A stretch of DNA of 64,000 nucleotides from Listeria cossartiae subsp. cossartiae (lineage in GTDB: Bacteria > Bacillota > Bacilli > Lactobacillales > Listeriaceae): assembly GCF_014224155.1 (NCBI RefSeq), contig NZ_JAASUI010000002.1:372001-436000 (forward strand). The letters are read 5' to 3'. Shown here piece after piece: positions 56,822 to 64,000 of this stretch. The translations under genes and the position numbers were made by a program. Under the pieces are notes generated by a model that searched no databases, had not been told where the DNA came from, and saw only the letters and a program-made list of their open reading frames with translations. Numbering within the stretch: the stretch's first letter is position 1; the number at the start of each line of letters is the position of its first letter.

Positions 56822-57496
56822 ATGAGGAAAATAGCCGCTTCAATTATGTGTGCAGACCAACTACATTTAGGTGATGAGCTCCAGCGCCTCGAATCTGCTG
56901 GCGTGGAACTACTACACTGTGATGTGATGGACGGTGTATATGTGAATAATCTTGCGCTCGGTCCGGAATATTTGGAAATAGTGCGAAACAATACAGAAAT
57001 CCCTCTAGACATACATTTGGCTACGATTACCCCACTTAAATATATTGACATGTTTGGCCCGGTGAAGCCGGAATACATTTCTTTTCATGTCGAAGTAGCA
57101 GAGGACGTGTCAGAAGTCATCCGAAAAATCCGCTCTTACAACGTCAAACCATCAATTGCGATAAATCCGGAAACCCCGATTGAAGTCATTTATCCGTATT
57201 TAGATGATGTGGAAATGGTGTTGATGATGACGGTTAATCCGGGATTTGCAGGACAGAAATTTCAAACAGATGTATTACAAAAACTGCATGATTTAAAAGC
57301 GAAACTAGCTGGAAAAGTCCATGCGCCGCTCATTGAAGTGGACGGCAATATTAATAAAGAAACAGTAGGCTTAATGCGAGATTGTTTACCAGACATTTAT
57401 GTACTAGGCACATCCGCGCTATTTCATGACCGAGATAAAACGAGTTATGCAGAAAGACTAGTACACATTTGGTCAGATGTAGAAAAACATGTGTAA
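56822..57496 (+). CDS. Ribulose-phosphate 3-epimerase family protein (first copy)
   Basis: The 224-residue TIM-barrel protein has IAASIMCADQLHLGDELQRL, CDVMDGVYVNNLALG and MMTVNPGFAGQKF with metal-site His and Asp conserved. It is more divergent from housekeeping Rpe than the copy at 59542, and may be an allulose- or pentulose-phosphate epimerase. ATG 56822 has GTGAGG 6 nt upstream. Confidence 0.85.
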   Translation: MRKIAASIMCADQLHLGDELQRLESAGVELLHCDVMDGVYVNNLALGPEYLEIVRNNTEIPLDIHLATITPLKYIDMFGPVKPEYISFHVEVAEDVSEVIRKIRSYNVKPSIAINPETPIEVIYPYLDDVEMVLMMTVNPGFAGQKFQTDVLQKLHDLKAKLAGKVHAPLIEVDGNINKETVGLMRDCLPDIYVLGTSALFHDRDKTSYAERLVHIWSDVEKHV

Positions 57497-57529
57497 TAAA
57501 GCACAAACAATTTAAGGGAGATGACAGTT

Positions 57530-59545
57530 TTGAAAAAAACATTAGATAGACAAGCAGTAGATACGATTCGTTCGTTATCGATTGATATGATTGAGAAAGC
57601 AAATTCAGGACACCCGGGAATGCCGATGGGAGCAGCACCAATGGCGTATATGCTGTTTGCGAAACATTTAGTATTTAACCCAGCCAACCCAGAATGGTTT
57701 AACCGCGACCGATTTGTCTTATCAGCAGGGCACGGGTCCGCGCTACTTTATAGCATGCTTCATTTATTTGGCTATGATGTGAAAATGGAAGACTTAAAAC
57801 AGTTCCGTCAGTTAGATAGTTTGACACCGGGACATCCTGAATTCGGCTGGACTGCAGGAGTTGATGCAACGAGTGGACCGCTTGGACAAGGGATTGGTAT
57901 GGCAGCTGGAATGGCGCTTGCAGAGTCTCATTTAGCAGCGGAGTATAACCAACCAAATTATCCAATTGTCGACCATTATACGTATGCGATTTGTGGTGAC
58001 GGGGACTTGATGGAGGGCGTGGCATCAGAAACAGCCTCGCTTGCAGGACATTTAGGGCTTGGGAAATTAATCGTATTGTACGATTCCAATGATATTTGTT
58101 TAGATGGAGATTTAAGCGCAACATTCAGTGAAAATGCAGCAGACCGTTTCCGTGCATACGGATGGCAAGTTTTACGCGTAGAAGATGGCAACAATTTAGC
58201 GGCAATTCAAGAAAAAATTGTTCAAGCAAAATTAGAAACATCGAAACCAACGCTAATCGAAGTGAAAACAGTCATCGGTTACGGCGCGCCAACAAAAGCA
58301 GGCAGCTCCGCAAGTCACGGTGCTCCGCTCGGTGAAAAAGAAGCAAATGGTGCAAAAGAGCATTACGAATGGGCAGAAGAGCCTTTCACAGTACCGGCTG
58401 AAGTTCGTGATTATTTAAGAAATTACAAAGCGCGCGGAGAAAAGCTAGAGGGCGCTTGGAACACGATGCTCGCTAATTACAAAAAAGAATTTCCAGAACT
58501 TGCAAGCCAATTAGACCGCGTGTTAGCGGGAGAAGTAGCTGCGGACTGGAACGCCAATTTACCAACTTTCGAAGCAGGTACAAACGTCGCGACACGCTCC
58601 GCTTCTGGCAAAATGATCAACGCAATTGCAGCCGAATTACCGGAACTTTTCGGGGGATCTGCTGACTTAGGTTGCTCGAACAAAACATTTATTGATGCGA
58701 GCCCAGCATACAGCATTCAAGACCCAGCTGGTAAAAATATCTGGTTCGGTGTGCGCGAATTTGCGATGGGAGCAATGTTAAACGGAATGGCACTTCATAG
58801 CGGCTTACGAGTATTTGGCTCCACCTTCTTCGTATTCTCAGACTATGTCCGCCCAGCAATGCGGATGGCTGCTTTAATGCAACTTCCAGTAACATATGTA
58901 TTCACGCATGACAGTATCGCTGTAGGTGAAGACGGCCCAACACATGAACCAATCGAACAACTTGCCTCGCTCCGTGCTATGCCAGGTCTAACAGTTATCC
59001 GCCCAGCTGATGCCAAAGAAACCCGCGCTGCTTGGGAAATTGCTGCAACCAACACAAACGGCCCAATCGCACTTGTATTATCACGTCAAGACTTACCAGT
59101 ACTCGAAAACGACCAAGAAGAAGTAGATGCAGGGGTCGAAAAAGGTGCATATATTGTAGCTCCAGCAAATAGTTCCAAACCAGACGCTATCATTATCGCA
59201 ACAGGATCCGAAGTGTCCCTTGCAATCGAAGCGAAAGCCGAACTCGCGAAAAAAGATATCGACGTTTCCGTTGTCAGTTTATCCAGCTGGGAACGCTTCG
59301 AAAAAACAACCGATGCGTATAAAGAAAGTATTTTACCAAAAGAAGTGACAGCGAGATTTGCGATTGAAGCCGGAGCAACATTTGGTTGGAAAGAATTTAT
59401 TGGGTCAGAAGGCGATATGTTAGGAATCGATCACTTCGGCGCATCTGCCCCTGCGAAAGATTTGTTTAACGCTTACGGCTTCACACCAGAAAATGTGGCG
59501 GATCGCGTCGAAGCTGTAATTGCGAAAGCCGGTGTGCGCGTATGA
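57530..59545 (+). CDS. tkt: Transketolase
   Basis: The 671-residue thiamine-diphosphate enzyme of the pentose phosphate pathway has [18 protein letters not shown], the ThDP motif [16 protein letters not shown] and [21 protein letters not shown] take TTG 57530 as start, since GGGAG is only 2 nt from ATG 57521. It overlaps the next gene by 4 nt (ATGA). It accepts xylulose 5-phosphate produced by the upstream enzymes. Confidence 0.95.
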   Translation: MKKTLDRQAVDTIRSLSIDMIEKANSGHPGMPMGAAPMAYMLFAKHLVFNPANPEWFNRDRFVLSAGHGSALLYSMLHLFGYDVKMEDLKQFRQLDSLTPGHPEFGWTAGVDATSGPLGQGIGMAAGMALAESHLAAEYNQPNYPIVDHYTYAICGDGDLMEGVASETASLAGHLGLGKLIVLYDSNDICLDGDLSATFSENAADRFRAYGWQVLRVEDGNNLAAIQEKIVQAKLETSKPTLIEVKTVIGYGAPTKAGSSASHGAPLGEKEANGAKEHYEWAEEPFTVPAEVRDYLRNYKARGEKLEGAWNTMLANYKKEFPELASQLDRVLAGEVAADWNANLPTFEAGTNVATRSASGKMINAIAAELPELFGGSADLGCSNKTFIDASPAYSIQDPAGKNIWFGVREFAMGAMLNGMALHSGLRVFGSTFFVFSDYVRPAMRMAALMQLPVTYVFTHDSIAVGEDGPTHEPIEQLASLRAMPGLTVIRPADAKETRAAWEIAATNTNGPIALVLSRQDLPVLENDQEEVDAGVEKGAYIVAPANSSKPDAIIIATGSEVSLAIEAKAELAKKDIDVSVVSLSSWERFEKTTDAYKESILPKEVTARFAIEAGATFGWKEFIGSEGDMLGIDHFGASAPAKDLFNAYGFTPENVADRVEAVIAKAGVRV

Positions 59546-60186
59546 CATTCGTAGCGCCATCTTTACTTGCAGCTGATTATATGAATATGGCAAACTCCAT
59601 TAAAGAAGCAGAAGATGCAGGAGCTGACTACCTTCATATCGATGTCATGGACGGACATTTTGTGCCGAATCTGACATTTGGAATCGATATGGTCGAGCAA
59701 ATTAGCAAAACAGCAACTATTCCACTGGATGTCCACTTAATGCTCTCAAACCCAGAAAACTATATTGAAAAATTTGCCGCAGCTGGTGCACACATTATTT
59801 CCGTGCACATCGAAGCCGCGCCGCACATCCACCGCGTCATTCAACAAATTAAAGCAGCTGGCTGTAAAGCGGGAGTCGTGCTTAATCCAGGAACACCGGC
59901 GAGCGTGCTGGATGCCATTTTAGCAGATGTAGATTTAGTTTTACAAATGACCGTAAATCCAGGTTTTGGCGGACAAGCTTTCATTGATTCTACCATCAAA
60001 AATATGCGCTATCTGGATAATTGGCGCCGTGAAAATCACGGTAGCTATGTTATCGAAGTAGACGGTGGCGTAAATGTTGAAACCGCTGAAAAATGTAAAC
60101 AAGCTGGCGTTGATGTCCTCGTTGCCGGATCGTACTTCTTTGGGGCAACAGATAAAGTGGCCTGTATTCAAGGTTTAAAAAAATAA
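59542..60186 (+). CDS. rpe: Ribulose-phosphate 3-epimerase (second copy)
   Basis: A 214-residue TIM-barrel enzyme interconverting ribulose 5-phosphate and xylulose 5-phosphate. It has [43 protein letters not shown] and [14 protein letters not shown], the full Rpe signature. ATGA-coupled to transketolase; last gene of the operon. Confidence 0.94.
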   Translation: MTFVAPSLLAADYMNMANSIKEAEDAGADYLHIDVMDGHFVPNLTFGIDMVEQISKTATIPLDVHLMLSNPENYIEKFAAAGAHIISVHIEAAPHIHRVIQQIKAAGCKAGVVLNPGTPASVLDAILADVDLVLQMTVNPGFGGQAFIDSTIKNMRYLDNWRRENHGSYVIEVDGGVNVETAEKCKQAGVDVLVAGSYFFGATDKVACIQGLKK

Positions 60187-60192
60187 AACACG

Positions 60193-60229
60193 AAAAAACT
60201 AGGTTGCCCAAAAAGCGCCTAGTTTTTTT
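60193..60229 (+). terminator. Terminator of the pentitol operon
   Basis: AAAAACTAGG pairs with CCTAGTTTTT, followed by T's. Confidence 0.85.
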
Positions 60230-60317
60230 ATATTATATAGTAGATATTTTTTTAATTGATACATCCCGCACACTAGCTTATACTTAAATTAATACGACAA
60301 CGAAAAGGAAGAGATAT

Positions 60318-60797
60318 ATGACACAACTAACATTTCGAAACGGGACAGAACAAGACACGAAGTTAATTCTTCGTTTTATTACCGAACTTGCAACACACGA
60401 AGGCATTGAAAAAGATGTAGTAGCAACAGAATCTGGTTTACACAAAGCCCTTTTTCAAGAAAAATCAGCCGAAGTAATCATCGCCGAATACGAAGAGGAG
60501 CCAATTGGTTTCGCACTCTTTTTCCATAATTTTTCCACGTTACTTGGCAAAAAAGGATTTTACTTAGAAGACCTTTACATCATTCCAGAAATGCGCGGCA
60601 AAAACTTTGGAACACAGTTTTTTAGCTATTTATCCAAACTTGCTTTAGAGCGAGATTGCGGCAGATTTGAGTGGTGGTGCCTAAATGAAAATAAATCAGG
60701 TATGGACTTTTACGAAAAAATTGGCGCAGAAAAAATGTCAGAATGGACCGTACACAGGCTCACTAAAGCCGAAATGGAAAAACTAAGCAACCTATAA
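60318..60797 (+). CDS. GNAT N-acetyltransferase (spermidine/diamine type)
   Basis: The 159-residue acetyl-CoA dependent transferase has FYLEDLYIIPEMRGKNFGTQF, the acetyl-CoA binding loop, and RFEWWCLNENKSGMDFYEKIG as in diamine acetyltransferases. It likely acetylates a polyamine or similar amine. AAGGAAGAG precedes the ATG. It is followed closely by the dGTPase gene. Confidence 0.9.
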   Translation: MTQLTFRNGTEQDTKLILRFITELATHEGIEKDVVATESGLHKALFQEKSAEVIIAEYEEEPIGFALFFHNFSTLLGKKGFYLEDLYIIPEMRGKNFGTQFFSYLSKLALERDCGRFEWWCLNENKSGMDFYEKIGAEKMSEWTVHRLTKAEMEKLSNL

Positions 60798-60811
60798 AGG
60801 ATGGGATTAAA

Positions 60812-62209
60812 ATGAAATGGGATAAACTATTAAATGATAAACGCCGCCGCGAATCCGGTGTCACTCGTTCTAAAAACACCGACGTACGTAGCGCTTTCGA
60901 AAATGACTTCCAGCGCATCGTCATGAGTGCATCATTTCGCCGTTTACAAGATAAAACCCAAGTATTCCCGCTAGAAAAAAGCGATTTTGTTCGTACACGC
61001 CTAACCCACTCAATGGAAGTAAGCACCATCGCAAAATCAATGGGAAATATGGTTACACACACGATTCAAGAAGAAAACCTAGATGAAGAATTTACAAAAG
61101 AACACGCAGATAAAATTCCGGAAATCCTTGCTTGTGCTGGACTGTTACACGATATGGGCAATCCGCCGTTCGGTCACTTTGGTGAAGAAAGTATCCGCGA
61201 GTGGTTCCGCGACAATTTAGCGACCATCACTTACAAAGATAAGAGCCTAGCAGAAATCCTCACGCCGCAAATGAAAGAAGACTTTTACTACTTTGAAGGT
61301 AACGCCCAAGTGCTCCGCGTAGTCTCCAAACTGCATTATCTTTTCGACCAGTACGGCTTAAATCTAACATTCGCGACTTTAAACGCAGTCATCAAATACC
61401 CAGTTTCTTCCTTAAAAGTAAATAAAAAACAAATCAAGAGCAAAAAACTAGGCTATTTTTACGCCGATGAATCACTTTTTAATGAAATAACAACTGCAAC
61501 AGAAGCACTTGATAACCGTCATCCGCTCACTTATTTACTAGAAGTGGCAGACGATATCGCGTACCTAAATGCCGACCTAGAAGACGGTGTGAAAAAAGGC
61601 ATCGTCAACATCACGCAAATCTTAAAAGGTTTTGAAGAAGTAGAAGAGCACAATAAAGTCACTGCTGCGTGCTACAACGAACTCAAGAAAAAAAGCGAGC
61701 GCTACGAAGGACAAGAAGAAAGTTTCATCGTACAACAATGGCTCGCATCGAACGTCCGCGGCCAATTAATCAATCGCTCACTCGAAGTATTTTACGAGAA
61801 CTATGACGCCATCATGGCAGGCACATTCAACGACTCACTCATCGATGCTTCAAGCGCCGAACAACTCGTTCAAATTTTACAAAGCCTATCATTCACGTAT
61901 ATTTACCAAGATAAAGGCATCGTTGAATCCGAAATCGCCGGCAACGAAATCATCTCCAAATTGCTCGAAACGTTTATTCCAGCAGTTATCTATTATGATA
62001 GCGAAACCCCAGAACGCCAAACAGCCAAAGACAAACGCTTACTAACCTTGATTTCCGACAACTACCTAGGCTGCTACCGCAAAAACGCAGAAGGCGAAAG
62101 CGAAACAATGAAACTTTACCTGCGATTACTTCTCGTAACAGACTTCATTTGCGGCATGACCGACAGCTACGCGAAAGATTTATATCAACGTTTGAATGGA
62201 CTAAGTTAA
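60812..62209 (+). CDS. dgt: HD-domain deoxyguanosinetriphosphate triphosphohydrolase
   Basis: This 465-residue dNTPase has RRLQDKTQVFPLEKSDFVRT, RLTHSMEVSTIAKSMG, the HD pair in GLLHDMGNPPFGHFGE and the later VADDIAYLNADLEDGVK with the third metal-site Asp. It hydrolyses dGTP or other dNTPs to the nucleoside and triphosphate. AAAGGATGG lies before the ATG. Confidence 0.92.
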   Translation: MKWDKLLNDKRRRESGVTRSKNTDVRSAFENDFQRIVMSASFRRLQDKTQVFPLEKSDFVRTRLTHSMEVSTIAKSMGNMVTHTIQEENLDEEFTKEHADKIPEILACAGLLHDMGNPPFGHFGEESIREWFRDNLATITYKDKSLAEILTPQMKEDFYYFEGNAQVLRVVSKLHYLFDQYGLNLTFATLNAVIKYPVSSLKVNKKQIKSKKLGYFYADESLFNEITTATEALDNRHPLTYLLEVADDIAYLNADLEDGVKKGIVNITQILKGFEEVEEHNKVTAACYNELKKKSERYEGQEESFIVQQWLASNVRGQLINRSLEVFYENYDAIMAGTFNDSLIDASSAEQLVQILQSLSFTYIYQDKGIVESEIAGNEIISKLLETFIPAVIYYDSETPERQTAKDKRLLTLISDNYLGCYRKNAEGESETMKLYLRLLLVTDFICGMTDSYAKDLYQRLNGLS

Positions 62210-62232
62210 TTAACTAAATTTCAAGTAACACC

Positions 62233-62261
62233 TTGACATCTAAACCTCAAGGTGTTACTAT
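62233..62261 (+). promoter_or_regulatory. Promoter of the str operon within a perfect palindrome
   Basis: TTGACA (62233-62238), a 17-bp spacer and TACTAT (62256-62261). It is overlaid by a perfect 13-bp inverted repeat, AGTAACACCTTGA (62224-62236) and TCAAGGTGTTACT (62247-62259), which covers both boxes. Confidence 0.65.
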
Positions 62262-62294
62262 ATTCAAGGTGCCTCTACTATAAACAGAGGTCTG

Positions 62295-62339
62295 AAAATA
62301 AAACAGCGTTGTAGGTCGAACTTACAGCCATTTTATTTT
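62295..62339 (+). other. Leader hairpin of rpsL
   Basis: AAAATAAAA (62295-62303) pairs with TTTTATTTT (62331-62339), and inside it TGTAGGT pairs with ACTTACA. It lies about 60 nt before rpsL and may be an S12 or S7 autoregulatory structure; no clear terminator. Confidence 0.45.
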
Positions 62340-62401
62340 ACCGAAAAAATGAACCACCTGGATGTGTGGAACTACTAAATAAGGAAGGAGGAATTTATCC
62401 C

Positions 62402-62815
62402 ATGCCTACAATTAACCAATTAGTACGCAAACCTCGTCAATCTAAAATTAAAAAATCTACATCACCTGCTTTGAACAAGGGCCTAAACAGTTTTAAAAGA
62501 GAACTAACAGACGTTAACTCTCCACAAAAACGTGGCGTATGTACTCGTGTTGGTACCATGACTCCTAAAAAACCTAACTCGGCGCTTCGTAAATATGCCC
62601 GTGTACGTTTGAGTAATGGTATTGAAGTAACAGCTTACATTCCTGGTATTGGTCACAACTTACAAGAACATAGTGTTGTTCTTATTCGTGGTGGACGTGT
62701 AAAAGATTTACCAGGGGTACGTTATCATATCGTTCGTGGAGCGCTTGATACAGCTGGTGTTGAAAATAGAGGACAAAGCCGTTCTAAATACGGTACGAAA
62801 AAACCTAAAAAATAA
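62402..62815 (+). CDS. rpsL: 30S ribosomal protein S12
   Basis: A 137-residue decoding-centre protein with [20 protein letters not shown], the streptomycin-resistance Lys positions wild type, and [25 protein letters not shown] lies before ATG 62402. The longer frame from 62366 is only the leader. First gene of the str operon. Confidence 0.98.
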
Positions 62816-62845
62816 TATTTATAAAATATGAAAGGAGGATATCCG

Positions 62846-63316
62846 ATGCCTCGTAAAGGTCCTGTTACTAAACGTGACGTGTTACCAGATCCGATTTATA
62901 ATTCGAAACTAGTAACTCGTTTAATCAATAAAATGATGGTTGACGGAAAACGTGGAAAGTCTCAAGCTATCCTATATTCCGCATTCGATATCATTGCACA
63001 AGAAACTGGTAAAGATCCGATGGAAGTATTTGAACAAGCTATGAAGAACATTATGCCTCTTCTTGAAGTTAAAGCTCGCCGTGTAGGTGGTGCTAACTAT
63101 CAAGTACCTATCGAAGTACGTGCTGACCGTCGTTCTACTCTTGGTCTTCGTTGGTTAGTAAATTATGCTCGCCTTCGTGGAGAAAAAACAATGGAAGTAC
63201 GTGTTGCTCGCGAAATCATGGATGCTGCCAATAATACTGGTGCTTCTGTTAAGAAACGCGAAGATACACACAAAATGGCTGATGCTAACAGAGCGTTCGC
63301 TCACTATCGTTGGTAA
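62846..63316 (+). CDS. rpsG: 30S ribosomal protein S7
   Basis: A 156-residue 16S rRNA-binding assembly protein with [33 protein letters not shown] segment (here [17 protein letters not shown]) and [23 protein letters not shown] precedes the ATG. Confidence 0.98.
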   Translation: MPRKGPVTKRDVLPDPIYNSKLVTRLINKMMVDGKRGKSQAILYSAFDIIAQETGKDPMEVFEQAMKNIMPLLEVKARRVGGANYQVPIEVRADRRSTLGLRWLVNYARLRGEKTMEVRVAREIMDAANNTGASVKKREDTHKMADANRAFAHYRW

Positions 63317-63381
63317 AAAAATCACTGACAAATTCCAGGTATATTGCCTGAAAAATTGTTTTATGGAAGGAGAAATACAAC

Positions 63382-64000
63382 ATGGCTAGAGAGTTCTCCT
63401 TAGAAAAGACTCGTAATATTGGTATCATGGCCCACATTGATGCGGGTAAAACTACCACTACTGAACGTATCCTTTTCTATACAGGGCGTATTCACAAAAT
63501 TGGTGAAACCCATGAAGGTGCTTCTCAAATGGACTGGATGGAGCAAGAGCAAGAACGTGGTATTACTATCACTTCTGCTGCGACAACAGCTCAATGGAAA
63601 GGCTACCGAGTAAACATTATCGATACACCTGGACACGTAGATTTCACAGTTGAAGTTGAACGTTCGCTTCGTGTACTTGATGGTGCTGTTGCGGTTCTAG
63701 ATGCACAATCTGGTGTAGAACCACAAACAGAAACAGTTTGGCGTCAAGCTACTACTTACGGGGTTCCTCGTGTAGTATTCGTCAACAAAATGGACAAAAT
63801 CGGCGCAGACTTCCTATATTCTGTAGGTACTTTGCATGAACGTTTGGCTGCCAACGCGCACCCAATCCAACTCCCAATCGGGGCCGAAGATACATTTGAA
63901 GGTATCATTGACTTAATCGAAATGAACGCGTTGTATTACGAAGATGATTTAGGAAATGACCCTCATATTAAAGAAATCCCAGCTGATCTGAAAGACTTAG
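63382..64000 (+). CDS. fusA: Elongation factor G (5' part, cut by window end)
   Basis: The frame is open to the right edge. The GTPase motifs are clear: G1 [15 protein letters not shown]2 [13 protein letters not shown]3 [16 protein letters not shown] and G4 NKMDK. It promotes ribosomal translocation. GGAAGGAGA lies before ATG 63382. Confidence 0.97.

Overview
The window looks like a Listeria monocytogenes (or very close Listeria) chromosome on the origin-proximal side of the str ribosomal operon. Evidence: AT-rich Firmicutes coding style, rpsL-rpsG-fusA at the right end, the dnaX-ybaB-recR block, a NamA/MurA LysM autolysin, paired FtsW/RodA genes, Lac-family PTS genes behind sigma-54 promoters, and a parS site. 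The gene order matches my memory of the L. monocytogenes EGD-e lmo2713 to lmo2654 region; this was recalled, not searched.

Layout. 1-3750: end of a GW-module surface protein with an L,D-transpeptidase-like domain, a gluconate-kinase-type FGGY kinase, a 31-residue membrane peptide, the SRP RNA and a membrane protein of unknown function. 3750-4690: a gene-poor stretch holding a decayed gene, a type I toxin-antitoxin module and a 52-residue minus-strand gene. 4760-7520: sigma-54 PTS IIC operon. 7680-10850: dnaX, ybaB, parS, recR, yaaL. 10850-16200: aldo-keto reductase, Nudix, HAD phosphatase, RpiR regulator and the dhaKLM operon. 16370-18925: Orn/Lys/Arg decarboxylase-like gene, tmk, pstA.

18930-26650 is an AT-rich accessory island between pstA and namA: an AraC-type regulator, a 70-residue double-glycine precursor with a C-x6-C ... 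C-x6-C core, a SunS-like glycosyltransferase, a C39-peptidase ABC exporter, a degenerate ABC-like protein and two membrane-anchored thioredoxin-like proteins. This is a glycocin (glycosylated, nested-disulfide bacteriocin) locus. It resembles what I recall of listeriocytocin, a glycocin from one L. monocytogenes strain. A 29-bp near-perfect inverted repeat brackets the precursor gene.

26650-36700: namA, a TetR regulator, an M-box Mg2+ riboswitch with an acidic leader peptide ahead of an mgtA-type ATPase, FtsW/RodA homologues, and a second sigma-54 PTS operon on the minus strand. 36800-44740: kdpFABC-kdpDE, including an unlisted 29-residue kdpF. 44770-49450: hydrolase, an SOS-type yolD plus a Y-family polymerase broken by a homopolymer frameshift, rpiB, a universal stress protein and a membrane protein. 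49800-60190: a pentitol-type PTS operon (PRD regulator, IIA, IIB, IIC, two polyol dehydrogenases, RpiB, two epimerases, transketolase) that would feed pentose phosphates into central metabolism. 60300-64000: acetyltransferase, HD-domain dGTPase, then the str operon, with fusA cut by the window edge.

Main points for follow-up: the glycocin island and its inverted repeat, the acidic leader peptide between the M-box and mgtA, the shared operator motif at the two sigma-54 PTS promoters, the type I toxin-antitoxin module, and the polymerase frameshift.
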